The notes: a model not told the origin generated them from the letters alone. DNA of 64,000 nt from Xanthostigma xanthostigma (GCA_963575645.1 OY754465.1:30205501-30269500), one strand, 5' to 3'; shown: positions 1 through 13,200, numbered from the stretch's first letter. Program-made: numbers and translations.

Positions 1-164
1 ATTATTTTAACGCTACAAGCAGTTTTTACATGCTTTATGACAATTAGGGGCAAATGAGTCCTTATAGGCAAAATTGCTTTATATCATGAAGGTAAGTCTA
101 TTTACACTATAACATTCAGGTTTGGATCATTCTCTCATAAGAAAATGCAAACTGCATATTAACC
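1..164 (+). repeat. Representative 164-bp monomer subtype (ctacaag)
   Basis: This subtype has ctacaagcag after aacg where most units have catacaagcag or cagacaagcag, so it is one base short. I counted roughly 40 such units scattered through the window, for example near 830, 1827, 5058, 10337, 15117, 19568, 29294, 45130 and 61791. It usually carries ttaggggc and a catgaagg block (often tatatcatgaagg). Its one-base deficit explains most of the shortfall of long-range offsets from exact multiples of 165, and it is a useful phase marker for aligning copies. Confidence 0.9.
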
Positions 165-181
165 ATTATTTTAACGCAGAC

Positions 182-200
182 AAGCAGTTTTTACATGCTT
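182..200 (+). other. Dyad 1 in the monomer (aagca ... tgctt)
   Basis: Perfect 5-bp inverted repeat with a 9-base A/T-rich loop, aagcagtttttacatgctt. It recurs at the same place in most monomers. The aagctt subtype (acaagctttatg) changes it. Short dyads are a recurrent feature of centromeric satellites; any cruciform or protein-binding role here is inference. Confidence 0.6.
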
Positions 201-232
201 CACGACAATTGCGTGCAAATGAGTCCTTATAG

Positions 233-242
233 GCAAAATTGC
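233..242 (+). other. Dyad 2 in the monomer (gcaa aa ttgc)
   Basis: gcaaaattgc has complementary 4-base arms around two bases. It is kept in the great majority of units; occasional variants read gcaaaattac, gcaaaattgt or gcaaactgc (near 62,660). No function is shown by sequence alone. Confidence 0.55.
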
Positions 243-253
243 TTTATTTTACA

Positions 254-262
254 AAGGTAAGT
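254..262 (+). other. 5' splice-donor-like motif in the monomer
   Basis: aaggtaagt matches the metazoan and plant U1-type donor consensus (MAG|GTRAGT) at every position. It, or a one-base variant such as gaggtaagt-like gagggtaagt, aaggttagt or aaggcaagt, occurs in nearly every unit on the + strand. Whether the array is transcribed or spliced cannot be told from sequence; the match may be coincidental but is copied hundreds of times. Confidence 0.5.
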
Positions 263-309
263 TTATTTACACTATAACATTCAGGTTTGGATCATTCTCT
301 CATAAGAAA

Positions 310-322
310 ATGCAAACTGCAT
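310..322 (+). other. Dyad 3 in the monomer (atgca aac tgcat)
   Basis: atgcaaactgcat has perfect 5-bp arms with a three-base spacer and is among the most invariant parts of the monomer. Rare changes include atgcgaactgcat (near 4039, 8162, 10636, 17724, 21352, 23826), which serve as lineage markers, and a one-base loss at 36,521-36,532. A protein-binding role is only an inference. Confidence 0.6.
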
Positions 323-480
323 ATTAACCATTATTTTAACGCATACAAGCAGTTTTTACATGCTTTATGACAATTAGGGGCAAATGAGTCCTTATAGGCA
401 AAATTGCTTTATTTTATGAAGGTAAGTCTATTAACACTATAACATTCAGGTTTGGATCATTCTCTCATAAGAAAATGCAA

Positions 481-2000
481 ACTGCATATTAACAATTATT
501 TAAACGCAGACAAGCAGTTTTTACATGCTTTACGACAATTAGGTGCAATTGAGTCCTTATAGGCAAAATTGCTTTATTTTACAAAGGTAAGTCTATTTTC
601 ACTATAACATTTAGGTTTGGATCATTCTCTCATAAGAAAATGCAAACTGCATATTAACTATTATTTTAACGCATACAAGCAGTTTTTACAAGCTTTATGA
701 CAATTAGGTGCAAATGAGTCCTTATAGGCAAAATTGCTTTATTTCATGAGGGTAAGTCTATTTACACTATAACATTCAGGTTTGGATCATTCGCTCATAA
801 GAAAATGCAAACTGCATATTAACCATTATTTTAACGCTACAAGCAGTTTTTACATGCTTTATGACAATTAGGGGCAAATGAGTCCTTATAGGCAAAATTG
901 CTTTATATCATGAAGGTAAGTCTATTTACACTATAACATTCAGGTTTGGATCATTCTCTTATAAGAAAATGCAAACTGCATATTAACCATTATTTTAACG
1001 CATACAAGCAATTTTTACATGCTTTATGACAATTAGGAACAAATGAGTCCTTATAGGCAAAATTGCTTTACTTCATAAAGGTAAGTCTATTTACACTATA
1101 ATATTCAGGTTTGGATCATTCTCTCATAAGAAAATGCAAACTGCATATTAACCATTATTTTAACGCTACAAGCAGTTTTTACATGCTTTATGACAATTAG
1201 GTGCAAATGAGTCCTTATAGGCAAAATTGTTTTATTTTACAAAGGTAAGTCTATTTTCTCTATAACATTCAGGTTTGGATCATTCTCTCATAAGAAAATG
1301 CAAACTGCATATTAACTATTATTTTAACGCATACAAGCAGTTTTTACAAGCTTTATGACAATTAGGTGCAAATGAGTCCTTATAGGCAAAATTGCTTTAT
1401 TTCATGAGGGTAAGTCTATTTACACTATAACATTCAGGTTTGGATCATTCGCTCATAAGAAAATGCAAACTGCATATTTACTATCATTTTAACGCATACA
1501 AGCAGTTTTTACATGCTTTATGACAATTAGGTGCAAATGAGTCTTTATAGGCAAAATTGCTTTATTTCATGAAGGTAAATCTATTTACACTATAACATTC
1601 AGGTTTGGATCATTCTCTCATAAGAAAATGCAAACTGCATATTAACCATTATTTTAACGCATACAAGCAATTTTTACATGCTTTATGACAGTTAGGGGCA
1701 AATGAGTCCTTATAGGAAAAATTGCTTTATTTCATGAAGGTAAGTCTATTTACACTGTAATATTCAGGTTTGGATCATTCTCTCATAAGAAAATGCAAAC
1801 TGCATAATAACCATTATTTTAACGCTACAAGCAGTTTTTACATGCTTTATGACAATTAGGGGCAAATGAGTCCTTATAGGCAAAATTGATTTATTTCATG
1901 AAGGTAAGTCTATTTACACTATAACATTCAGGTTTGGATCATTCTCTCATAAGAAAATGCAAACTGCATATTAACCATTATTTTAACGCAGACAAGCAGT
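481..2000 (+). repeat. Segment duplicated at about 29,928-31,448
   Basis: Rare variants recur at a constant offset of 29,447-29,448 bp: gcaattgagtcc (551 and 29,998), gcaaaattgttttatttt (1221 and 30,669), gacagttagggg (1691 and 31,139), tacactgtaatattc (1751 and 31,199) and gcataataacc. The one-base change in offset comes from one copy having a 164-bp unit near 830. Agreement ends near 2,000, where this copy has acaagctttatg and the other has atgcttcacgac. A related copy lies near 46.75-48 kb. Confidence 0.75.
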
Positions 2001-2141
2001 TTTTACAAGCTTTATGACAATTAGGTGCAAATGAGTCCTTATAGGCAAAATTGCTTTATTTCATGAGGGTAAGTCTATTTACACTATAACATTCAGGTTT
2101 GGATCATTCGCTCATAAGAAAATGCAAACTGCATATTTATA

Positions 2142-2239
2142 TGCAAAATTGCTTTATTTTATGAAGGTAAGTCTATTTACACTATAACATTCAGGTTTGG
2201 ATCATTCTCTCATAAGAAAATGCAAACTGCATATTAACC
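2142..2239 (+). repeat. Truncated monomer with a 67-bp internal deletion
   Basis: The unit starts on either side are 1977 and 2240, a distance of 263 rather than 330 bp, so 67 bp are missing. The join is at about 2139-2143, where gcatattta runs straight into tatgcaaaattgc, skipping the aagcag dyad and the gagtcc block. It is the only large within-unit deletion I saw in the window. The join sits at a short tta/tat similarity, consistent with slippage or end-joining. Confidence 0.85.
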
Positions 2240-2699
2240 ATTATTTAAACGCAGACAAGCAGTTTTTACATGCTTTACGACAATTAGGTGCAAATGAGTC
2301 CTTATAGGCAAAATTGCTTTATTTTACAAAGGTAAGTCTATTTTTTTTATAACATTCAGGTTTGGATCATTCTCTCATAAGAAAATGCAAACTGCATATT
2401 AACTATTATTTTAACGCAGACAAGCAGTTTTTACATGCTTTACGACAATTAGGTGCAAATGAGTCCTTATAGGCAAAATTGCTTTATTTTACAAAGGTAA
2501 GTCTATTTTCACTATAACATTCAGGTTTGGATCATTCTCTCATAAGAAAATGCAAACTGCATATTAACTATTATTTTAACGCATACAAGCAGTTTTTACA
2601 AGCTTTATGACAATTAGGTGCAAATGAGTCCTTATAGGCAAAATTGCTTTATTTCATGAGGGTAAGTCTATTTTCACTATAACATTCAGGTTTGGATCA

Positions 2700-3990
2700 T
2701 TCTCTCATAAGAAAATGCAAACTGCATATTAACCATTATTTTAACGCATACAAGCAATTTTTACATGCTTTATGACAATTAGGGGCAAATGAGTCCTTAT
2801 AGGCAAAATTGCTTTATTTCATGAAGGTAAGTCTATTTACACTATAATATTCAGGTTTGGATCATTCTCTCTTAAGAAAATGCAAACTGCATATTAACCA
2901 TTATTTTAACGCTACAACCAGTTTTTACATGCTTTATGACAATTAGGTGCAAATGAGTCCTTATAGGCAAAATTGCTTTATTTTACAAAGGTAAGTCTAT
3001 TTACACTATAACATTCAGGTTTGGATCATTCTCTCATAAGAAAATGCAAACTGCATATTAACAATTATTTTAACGCATACAAGCAGTTTTTACAAGCTTT
3101 ATGACAATTAGGTGCAAATGAGTCCTTATAGGCAAAATTGCTTTATTTCATGAGGGTAAGTCTATTTACACTATAAAATTCAGGTTTGGATCATTCGCTC
3201 ATAAGAAAATGCAAACTGCATATTTACTATCATTTTAACGCATACAAGCAGTTTTTACATGCTTTATGACAATTAGGTGCAAATGAGTCTTTATAGGCAA
3301 AATTGCTTTATTTCATGAAGGTAAGTCTATTTACACTATAACATTCAGGTTTGGATCATTCTCTCATAAGAAAATGCAAACTGCATATTAACCATTATTT
3401 TAACGCAGACAAGCAGTTTTTACATACTTTACGACAATTAGGTGCAAATGAGTCTTTATAGGCAAAATTGCTTTATTTCATGAGGGTAAGTCTATTTACA
3501 CTATAACATTCAGGTTTGGATCATTCTCTCATAAGAAAATGCAAACTGCATATTTACTATCATTTTAACGCAGACAAGCAGTTTTTACATGCTTCACGAC
3601 AATTGCGTGCAAATGAGTCCTTATAGGCAAAATTGCTTTATTTTACAAAGGTAAGTCTATTTACACTATAACATTCAGGTTTGGATCATTCTCTCATAAG
3701 AAAATGCAAACTGCATATTAACTATTATTTTAACGCATACAAGCAGTTTTTACATGCTTTATGACAATTAGGGGCAAATGAGTCCTTATAGGCAAAATTG
3801 CTTTATTTTATGAAGGTAAGTCTATTTACACTATAACATTCAGGTTTGGATCATTCTCTCTTAAGAAAATGCAAACTGCATATTAACCATTATTTAAACG
3901 CAGACAAGCAGTTTTTACATGCTTTACGACAATTAGGTGCAAATGAGTCCTTATAGGCAAAATTGCTTTATTTTACAAAGGTAAGTCTAT
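2700..3990 (+). repeat. Copy 1 of a 3,302-bp-offset duplication
   Basis: This segment matches 6,000-7,290 at an offset of 3,302 bp (20 monomers). Shared markers are ctataaaattcagg followed by attcgctc (3171 and 6473), tacatactttacg (3421 and 6723), the following ttcacgac unit, and a cattatttaaacgc unit. Agreement stops near 3,990, where this copy has a T-rich ctattttttt variant and the other has atttacac. Borders are approximate because all units resemble each other. Confidence 0.7.
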
Positions 3991-4039
3991 TTTTTTCTTT
4001 ATAACATTCAGGTTTGGATCATTCTCTCATAAGAAAATG

Positions 4040-6680
4040 CGAACTGCATATTAACTATTATTTTAACGCATACAAGCAGTTTTTACAAGCTTTATGACAA
4101 TTAGGTGCAAATGAGTCCTTATAAGCAAAATTGCTTTATTTCATGAGGGTAAGTCTATTTACACTATAACATTCAGGTTTGGATCATTCGCTCATAAGAA
4201 AATGCAAACTGCATATTTACTATCATTTTAACGCATACTAGCAGTTTTTACATGCTTTATGACAATTAGGTGCAAATGAGTCTTTATAGGCAAAATTGCT
4301 TTATTTCATGAAGGCAAGTCTATTTACACTATAACATTCAGGTTTGGATCATTCTCTCATAAGAAAATGCAAACTGCATATTAACCATTATTTTAACGCA
4401 TACAAGCAGTTTTTACATGCTTTATGACAATTAGGGCCAAATGAGTCCTTATAGGCAAAATTGCTTTATTTTACAAAGGTATGTCTATTTACACTATAAC
4501 ATTTAGGTTTGGATCATTCTCTCATAAGAAAATGCAAACTGCATATTAACCATTATTTAAACGCAGACAAGCAGTTTTTACATGCTTTTCGACAATTAGG
4601 TGCAAATGAGTCCTTATAGGCAAAATTGCTTTATTTTACAAAGGTAAGTCTATTTTCACTATAACATTCAGGTTTAGATCATTCTCTCATAAGAAAATGC
4701 AAACTGCATATTAACTATTATTTAAACGCATACAAGCAGTTTTTAGAAGCTTTATGACAATTAGGTGCAAATGAGTCCTTATAAGCAAAATTGCTTTATT
4801 TCATGAGCGTAAGTCTATTTACACTATACAATTCAGGTTTGGATCATTCGCTCATAAGAAAATGGAAACTGCATATTTAGTATCATTTTAACGCATACAA
4901 GCAGTTTTTACATGCTTTATGACAATAAGGGCCAAATGAGTCCTTATAGGCAAAATTGCTTTATTTCATGAAGGTAAGTCTATTTACACTATAATATTCA
5001 GGTTTGGATCATTCTCTCATAAGAAAATGCAAACTGCATATTAACCATTATTTTAACGCTACAAGCAGTTTTTACATGCTTTATGACAATTAGGGGCAAA
5101 TCAGTCCTTATAGGCAAAATTGCTTTATATCATGAAGGTAAGTCTATTTACACTATAACATTCAGGTTTGGATTATTCTCTCATAAGAAAATGCAAACTG
5201 CATATTAACCATTATTTTAACGCAGACAAGCAGTTTTTACATGCTTCACGACAATTGCGTGCAAATGAGTCCTTATAGGCAAAATTGCTTTATTTTACAA
5301 AGGTAAGTTTATTTACAATATAACATTCAGGTTTGGATCATTCTCTCATAAGAAAATGCAAATTGCATACTAACCATTATTTTAACGCAGACAAGCAGTT
5401 TTTACATACTTTACGACAATTAGGTGCAAATGAGTCTTTATAGGCAAAATTGCTTTATTTCATGAGGGTAAGTCTATTTACACTATAACATTCAGGTTTG
5501 GATCATTCTCTCATAAGAAAATGCAAACTGGCATATTTACTATCATTTTAACGCAGACAAGCAGTTTTTACATGCTTCACGACAATTGCGTGCAAATGAG
5601 TCCTTATAGGCAAAATTGCTTTCTTTTACAAAGGTAAGTCTATTTACACTATAACATTCAGGTTTGGATCATTCTCTCATAAGAAAATGCAAACTGCATA
5701 TTAACCATTATTTTAACGCATACAAGCAGTTTTTACATGCTTTATGACAATTAGGTGCAAATGAGTCCTTATAGGCAAAATTGCTTTATTTCATGAGGGT
5801 AAGTCTATTTACACTATAACATTCAGGTTTGGATCATTCGCTCATAAGAAAATGCAAACTGCATATTTACTATCATTTTAACGCATACAAGCAGTTTTTA
5901 CATGCTTTATGACAATTAGGTGCAAATGAGTCTTTATAGGCAAAATTGCTTTATTTCATGAAGGTAAGTCTATTTACACTATAACATTTAGGTTTGGATC
6001 ATTCTCTCATAAGAAAATGCAAACTGCATATTAACCATTATTTTAACGCATACAAGCAATTTTTACATGCTTTATGACAATTAGGGGCAAATGAGTCCTT
6101 ATAGGCAAAATTGCTTTATTTCATAAAGGTAAGTCTATTTACACTATAATATTCAGGTTTGGATCATTCTCTCATAAGAAAATGCAAACTGCATATTAAC
6201 CATTATTTTAACGCTACAAGCAGTTTTTACATGCTTTATGACAATTAGGTGCAAATGAGTCCTTATAGGCAAAATTGCTTTATTTTACAAAGGAGAGGCT
6301 ATTTTCACTATAACATTCAGGTTTGGATCATTCTCTCATAAGAAAATGCAAACTGCATATTAACTATTATTTTAACGCATACAAGCAGTTTTTACAAGCT
6401 TTATGACAATTAGGTGCAAATGAGTCCTTATAGGCAAAATTGCTTTATTTCATGAGGGTAAGTCTATTTACACTATAAAATTCAGGTTTGGATCATTCGC
6501 TCATAAGAAAATGCAAACTGCATATTTACTATCATTTTAACGCATACAAGCAGTTTTTACATGCTTTATGACAATTAGGTGCAAATGAGTCTTTATAGGC
6601 AAAATTGCTTTATTTCATGAAGGTAAGTCTATTTACACTATAACATTCAGGTTTGGATCATTCTCTCATAAGAAAATGCA
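4040..6680 (+). repeat. Segment related to 10,637-13,435
   Basis: From gcgaactgc (4039 and 10,636) the two regions align at an offset of 6,597 bp. They share the unusual catgagcgtaag, ctatacaattcagg and tatttagtatc unit (4804 and 11,401). The offset becomes 6,761 by gacaataagggcc (4921 and 11,682) and the rare aaatcagtcc (5101 and 11,862), so the later copy has one more 165-type unit there. A one-base insertion here (actggcat, near 5,530) and the loss of one unit further right bring the offset back to about 6,595. Confidence 0.7.
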
Positions 6681-7290
6681 AACTGCATATTAACCATTAT
6701 TTTAACGCAGACAAGCAGTTTTTACATACTTTACGACAATTAGGTGCAAATGAGTCTTTATAGGCAAAATTGCTTTATTTCATGAGGGTAAGTCTATTTA
6801 CACTATAACATTCAGGTTTGGATCATTCTCTCATAAGAAAATGCAAACTGCATATTTACTATCATTTTAACGCAGACAAGCAGTTTTTACATGCTTCACG
6901 ACAATTGCGTGCAAATGAGTCCTTATAGGCAAAATTGCTTTATTTTACAAAGGTAAGTCTATTTACACTATAACATTCAGGTTTGGATCATTCTCTCATA
7001 AGAAAATGCAAACTGCATATTAACTATTATTTTAACGTATACAAGCAGTTTTTACATGCTTTATGACAATTAGGGGCAAATGAGTCCTTATAGGCAAAAT
7101 TGCTTTATTTTATGAAGGTAAGTCTATTTACACTATAACATTCAGGTTTGGATCATTCTCTCACAAGAAAATGCAAACTGCATATTAACCATTATTTAAA
7201 CGCAGACAAGCAGTTTTTACATGCTTTACGACAATTAGGTGCAAATGAGTCCTTATAGGCAAAATTGCTTTATTTTACAAAGGTAAGTCT
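6000..7290 (+). repeat. Copy 2 of the 3,302-bp-offset duplication
   Basis: Partner of 2,700-3,990 with the same ordered marker units. One small difference is tctcacaag here against tctcttaag at about 3,857. The flanking units on both sides differ between the copies, so the duplicated block is bounded within the array. Confidence 0.7.
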
Positions 7291-7299
7291 ATTTACACT

Positions 7300-10200
7300 A
7301 TAACATTCAGGTTTGGATCATTCTCTCATAAGAAAATGCAAACTGCATATTTACTATCATTTTAACGCATACAAGCAGTTTTTACATGCTTTATGACAAT
7401 TAGGTGCAAATGAGTCTTTATAGGCAAAATTGCTTTATTTCATGAAGGTAAGTCTATTTACACTATAACATTCAGGTTTGGATCATTCTCTCATAAGAAA
7501 ATGCAAACTGCATATTAACCATTATTTTAACGCATACAAGCAATTTTTACATGCTTTATGACAATTATAGGCAAATGAGTCCTTATAGGCAAAATTGCTT
7601 TATTTCATAAAGGTAAGTCTATTTACACTATAATATTCAGGTTTGGATCATTCTCTCATAAGAAAATGCAAACTGCATATTAACCATTATTTTAACGCTA
7701 CAAGCAGTTTTTACATGCTTTATGACAATTAGGTGCAAATGAGTCCTTATAGGCAAAATTGCTTTATTTCATGAGGGTAAGTCTATTTACACTATAACAT
7801 TCAGGTTTGGATCATTCTCTCATAAGAAAATGCAAACTGCATATTTACTATCATTTTAACGCAGACAAGCAGTTTTTACATGCTTCACGACAATTGCGTG
7901 CAAATGAGTCCTTATAGGCAAAATTGCTTTATTTTACAAAGGTAAGTCTATTTACACTATAACATTCAGGTTTGGATCATTCTCTCATAAGAAAATGCAA
8001 ACTGCATATTAACCATTATTTTAACGCATACAAGCAATTTTTACATGCTTTATGACAATTAGAGGCAAATGAGTCCTTATAGGCAAAATTGCTTTATTTT
8101 ACAAAGGTAAGTCTATTTTCTTTATAACATTCAGGATTATATCATTCTCTCATAAGAAAATGCGAACTGCATATTAACTATTATTTTAACGCATACAAGC
8201 AGTTTTTACAAGCTTTATGACAATTAGGTGCAAATGAGTCCTTATAAGCAAAATTGCTTTATTTTATGAGGGTAAGTCTATTTACACTATAACATTCAGG
8301 TTTGTATCATTCTCTCATAAGAAAATGCAAACTGCATATTAACCATTATTTTAACGCATACAAGCAGTTTTTACATGCTTTATGACAATTAGGTGCAAAT
8401 GAGTCCTTATAGGCAAAATTGCTTTATTTCATGAGGGTAAGTCTATTTACACTATAACATTCAGGTTTGGATCATTCGCTCATAAGAAAATGCAAACTGC
8501 ATATTTACTATCATTTTAACGCATACAAGCAGTTTTTACATGCTTTATGACAATTAGGTGCAAATGAGTCTTTATAGGCAAAATTGCTTTATTTCATGAA
8601 GGTTACGTCTATTTACACTATAACATTCAGGTTTGGATCATTCTCTCATAAGAAAATGCAAACTGCATATTAACCATTATTTTAACGCATACAAGCAATT
8701 TTTACATGCTTTATGACAATTAGGGGCAAATGAGTCCTTATAGGCAAAATTGCTTTATTTCATAAAGGTAAGTCTATTTACACTATAATATTCAGGTTTG
8801 GATCATTCTCTCATAAGAAAATGCAAACTGCATATTAACCATTATTTTAACGCTACAAGCAGTTTTTACATGCTTTATGACAATTAGGTGCAAATGAGTC
8901 CTTATAGGCAAAATTGCTTTATTATACAAAGGTAAGTCTATTTTCACTATAACATTCAGGTTTGGATCATTCTCTCATAAGAAAATGCAAACTGCATATT
9001 AACTATTATTTTAACGCATACAAGCAGTTTTTACAAGCTTTATGACAATTAGGTGCAAATGAGTCCTTATAGGCAAAATTGCTTTATTTCATGAGGGTAA
9101 GTCTATTTACACTATAACATTCAGGTTTGGATCATTCGCTCATAAGAAAATGCAAACTGCATATTTACTATCATTTTAACGCATACAAGCAGTTTTTACA
9201 TGCTTTATGACAATTAGGTGCAAATGAGTCTTAATAGGCAAAATTGCTTTATTTTATGAAGGTAAGTCTATTTACACTATAACATTCAGGTTTGGATCAT
9301 TCTCTCATAAGAAAATGCAAACTGCATATTAACCATTATTTTAACGCAGACAAGCAGTTTTTACATACTTTACGACAATTAGGTGCAAATGAGTCTATAT
9401 AGGCAAAATTGCTTTATTTCATGAGGGTAAGTCTATTTACACTATAACATTCAGGTTTGGATCATTCTCTCATAAGAAAATGCAAACTGCATATTTACTA
9501 TCATTTTAACGCAGACAAGCAGTTTTTACATGCTTCACGACAATTGCGTGCAAATGAGTCCTTATAGGCAAAATTGCTTTATTTTACAAAGGTAAGTCTA
9601 TTTACACTAAAACATTCAGGTTTGGATCATTCTCTCATAAGAAAATGCAAACTGCATATTAACCATTATTTTAACGCAGACAAGCAGTTTTTACATGCTT
9701 CACGACAATTGCGTGCAAATGAGTCCTTATAGGCAAAATTGCTTTATTTTACAAAGGTAAGTTTATTTACACTATAACATTCAGGTTTGGATCATTCTCT
9801 CATAAGAAAATGCAAACTTCATATTAACCATTATTTAAACGCAGACAAGCAGTTTTTACATGCTTTACGACAATTAGGTGCAAATGAGTCTTTATAGGCA
9901 AAATTGCTTTATTTCATGAGGGTAAGTCTATTTACACTATAACATTCAGGTTTGGATCATTATCTCATAAGAAAATGCAAACTGCATATTAACCATTATT
10001 TTAACGCATACAAGCAGTTTTTACATGCTTTATGACAATTAGGGGCAAATGAGTCCTTATAGGCAAAATTGCTTTATTTCATGAAGGTTAGTCTATTTAC
10101 ACTATAACATTCAGGTTTGGATCATTCTCTCATAAGAAAATGCAAACTGCATATTAACCATTATTTTAACGCATACAAGCAGTTTTTACATGCTTTATGA

Positions 10201-13200
10201 CAATAAGGGCCAAATGAGTCCTTATAGGCAAAATTGCTTTAATTCATGAAGGTAAGTCTATTTACACTATAATATTCAGGTTTGGATCATTCTCTTATAA
10301 GAAAATGCAAACTGCATATTAACCATTATTTTAACGCTACATGCAGTTTTTACATGCTTTATGACAATTAGGGGCAAATGAGTCCTTATAGGCAAAATTG
10401 CTTTATATCATGATGGTAAGTCTATTTACACTATAACATTCAGGTTTGGATCATTCTCTCATAAGAAAATGCAAACTGCATATTAACCATTATTTTAACG
10501 CAGACAAGCAGTTTTTACATGCTTCACGACAATTGCGTGCAAATGAGTCCTTATAGGCAAAATTGCTTTATTTTACAAAGGTAAGTCTATTTTCTTTATA
10601 ACATTCAGGTTTGGATCATTCTCTCATAAGAAAATGCGAACTGCATATTAACTATTATTTTAACGCATACAAGCAGTTTTTACAAGCTTTATGACAATTA
10701 GGTGCAAATGAGTCCTTATAAGCAAAATTGCTTTATTTTATGAGGGTAAGTCTATTTACACTATAACATTCAGGTTTGGATCATTCTCTCATAAGAAAAT
10801 GCAAACTGCATATTAACCATTATTTTAACGCATACAAGCAGTTTTTACAAGCTTTATGACAATTAGGTGCAAATGAGTCCTTATAGGCAAAATTGCTTTA
10901 TTTCATGAGGGTAAGTCTATTTACACTATAACATTCAGGTTTGGATCATTCTCTCATAAGAAAATGCAAACTGCGTATTAACTATTATTTAAACGCAGAC
11001 AAGCAGTTTTTACATGCTTTACGACAATTAGGTGCAAATGAGTCTTTATAGGCAAAATTGCTTTATTTCATGAGGGTAAGTCTATTTACACTATAACATT
11101 AAGGTTTGGATCAGTCTCTCATAATAAAATGCAAACTGCATATTAAACATTATTTTAACGCTGACAAGCAGTTTTTACATGCTTTATGACAATTAGGGGC
11201 AAATGAGTCATTATAGGCAAAATTGCTTTATTTTACAAAGGTAAGTCTATTTTCACTATAACATTCAGGTTTGGATCATTCTCTCATAAGAAAATGCAAA
11301 CTGCATATTAACTATTATTTAAACGCATACAAGCAGTTTTTACAAGCTTTATGACAATTAGGTGCTAATGAGTCCTTATAAGCAAAATTGCTTTATTTCA
11401 TGAGCGTAAGTCTATTTACACTATACAATTCAGGTTTGGATCATTCGCTCATAAGAAAATGCAAACTGCATATTTAGTATCATTTTAACGCATACAAGCA
11501 GTTTTTACATGCTTTATGACAATTAGGTGCAAATGAGTCTTTATAGGCAAAATTGCTTTATTTCATGAAGATAAGTCTATTTACACTATAACATTCAGGT
11601 TTGGATCATTCTCTATAAGAAAATGCAAACTGCATATTAACCATTATTTTAACGCATACAAGCAGTTTTTACATGCTTTATGACAATAAGGGCCAAATGA
11701 GTCCTTATAGGCAAAATTGCTTTAATTCATGAAGGTAAGTCTATTTACACTATAATATTCAGGTTTGGATCATTCTCTCATAAGAAAATGCAAACTGCAT
11801 ATTAACCATTATTTTAACGCTACAAGCAGTTTTTACATGCTTTATGACAATTAGGGGCAAATCAGTCCTTATAGGCAAAATTGCTTTATATCATGAAGGT
11901 AAGTCTATTTACACTATAACATTCAGGTTTGGATCATTCTCTCATAAGAAAATGCAAACTGCATATTAACCATTATTTTAACGCAGACAAGCAGTTTTTA
12001 CATGCTTCACGACAACTGCGTGCAAATGAGTCCTTATAGGCAAAATTGCTTTATTTTACAAAGGTAAGTTTATTTACACTATAACATTCAGGTTTGGATC
12101 ATTCTCTCATAAGAAAATGCAAACTGCATATTAACCATTATTTTAACGCAGACAAGCAGTTTTTACATACTTTACGACAATTAGGTGCAAATGAGTCTTT
12201 ATAGGCAAAATTGCTTTATTTCATGAGGGTAAGTCTATTTACACTATAACATTCAGGTTTGGATCATTCTCTCATAAGAAAATGCAAACTGCATATTTAC
12301 TATCATTTTAACGCAGACAAGCAGTTTTTACATGCTTCACGACAATTGCGTGCAAATGAGTCCTTATAGGCAAAATTGCTTTATTTTACAAAGGTAAGTC
12401 TATTTACACTATAACATTCAGGTTTGGATCATTCTCTCATAAGAAAATGCAAACTGCATATTAACCATTATTTTAACGCATACAAGCAGTTTTTACATGC
12501 TTTATGACAATTAGGTGCAAATGAGTCCTTATAGGCAAAATTGCTTTATTTCATGAGGGTAAGTCTATTTTCACTATAACATTCAGGTTTGGATCATTCG
12601 CTCATAAGAAAATGCAAACTGCATATTTACTATCATTTTAACGCATACAAGCAGTTTTTACATGCTTTATGACAATTAGGTGCAAATGAGTCTTTATAAG
12701 CAAAATTGCTTTATTTCATGAAGGTAAGTCTATTTACACTATAACATTCAGGTTTGGATCATTCTCTCATAAGAAAATGCAAACTGCATATTAACCATTA
12801 TTTTAACGCATACAAGCAATTTTTACATGCTTTATGACAATTAGGGGCAAATGAGTCCTTATAGGCAAAATTGCTTTATTTCATAAAGGTAAGTCTATTT
12901 ACACTATAATATTCAGGTTTGGATCATTCTCTCATAAGAAAATGCAAACTGCATATTAACCATTATTTTAACGCTACAAGCAGTTTTTACATGCTTTATG
13001 ACAATTAGGTGCAAATGAGTCCTTATAGGCAAAATTGCTTTATTTTACAAAGGTAAGTCTATTTTCACTATAACATTCAGGTTTGGATCATTCTCTCATA
13101 AGAAAATGCAAACTGCATATTAACTATTATTTTAACGCATACAAGCAGTTTTTACAAGCTTTATGACAATTAGGTGCAAATGAGTCCTTATAGGCAAAAT

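Larger units (their letters stand above)
165..329 (+). repeat. Representative 165-bp monomer
   Basis: This is the first complete 165-bp unit and serves as a reference for the array. In order it has an A/T start (attattttaacg), a variable four-base site, aagcag with its dyad partner tgctt, the variable block cacgacaattgcgtgc (elsewhere tatgacaattaggggc or tacgacaattaggtgc), gagtccttatagg, the palindrome-like gcaaaattgc, the variable block ttttacaaagg, the donor-like gtaagt, cattcaggtttggatcat, ctctcataag, and atgcaaactgcat. It has 53 G or C in 165. CpG is confined mainly to aacgc, cacgac/tacgac, gcgt and, in some subtypes, cgctca. The unit boundary is arbitrary. Confidence 0.95.

Noticed and set aside
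2335-2352. T-run (ctattttttttataac) as a possible terminator or promoter element
   Set aside because: It is a slippage variant of ctattttcactataac; a similar variant is seen near 3,990. There is no associated gene.
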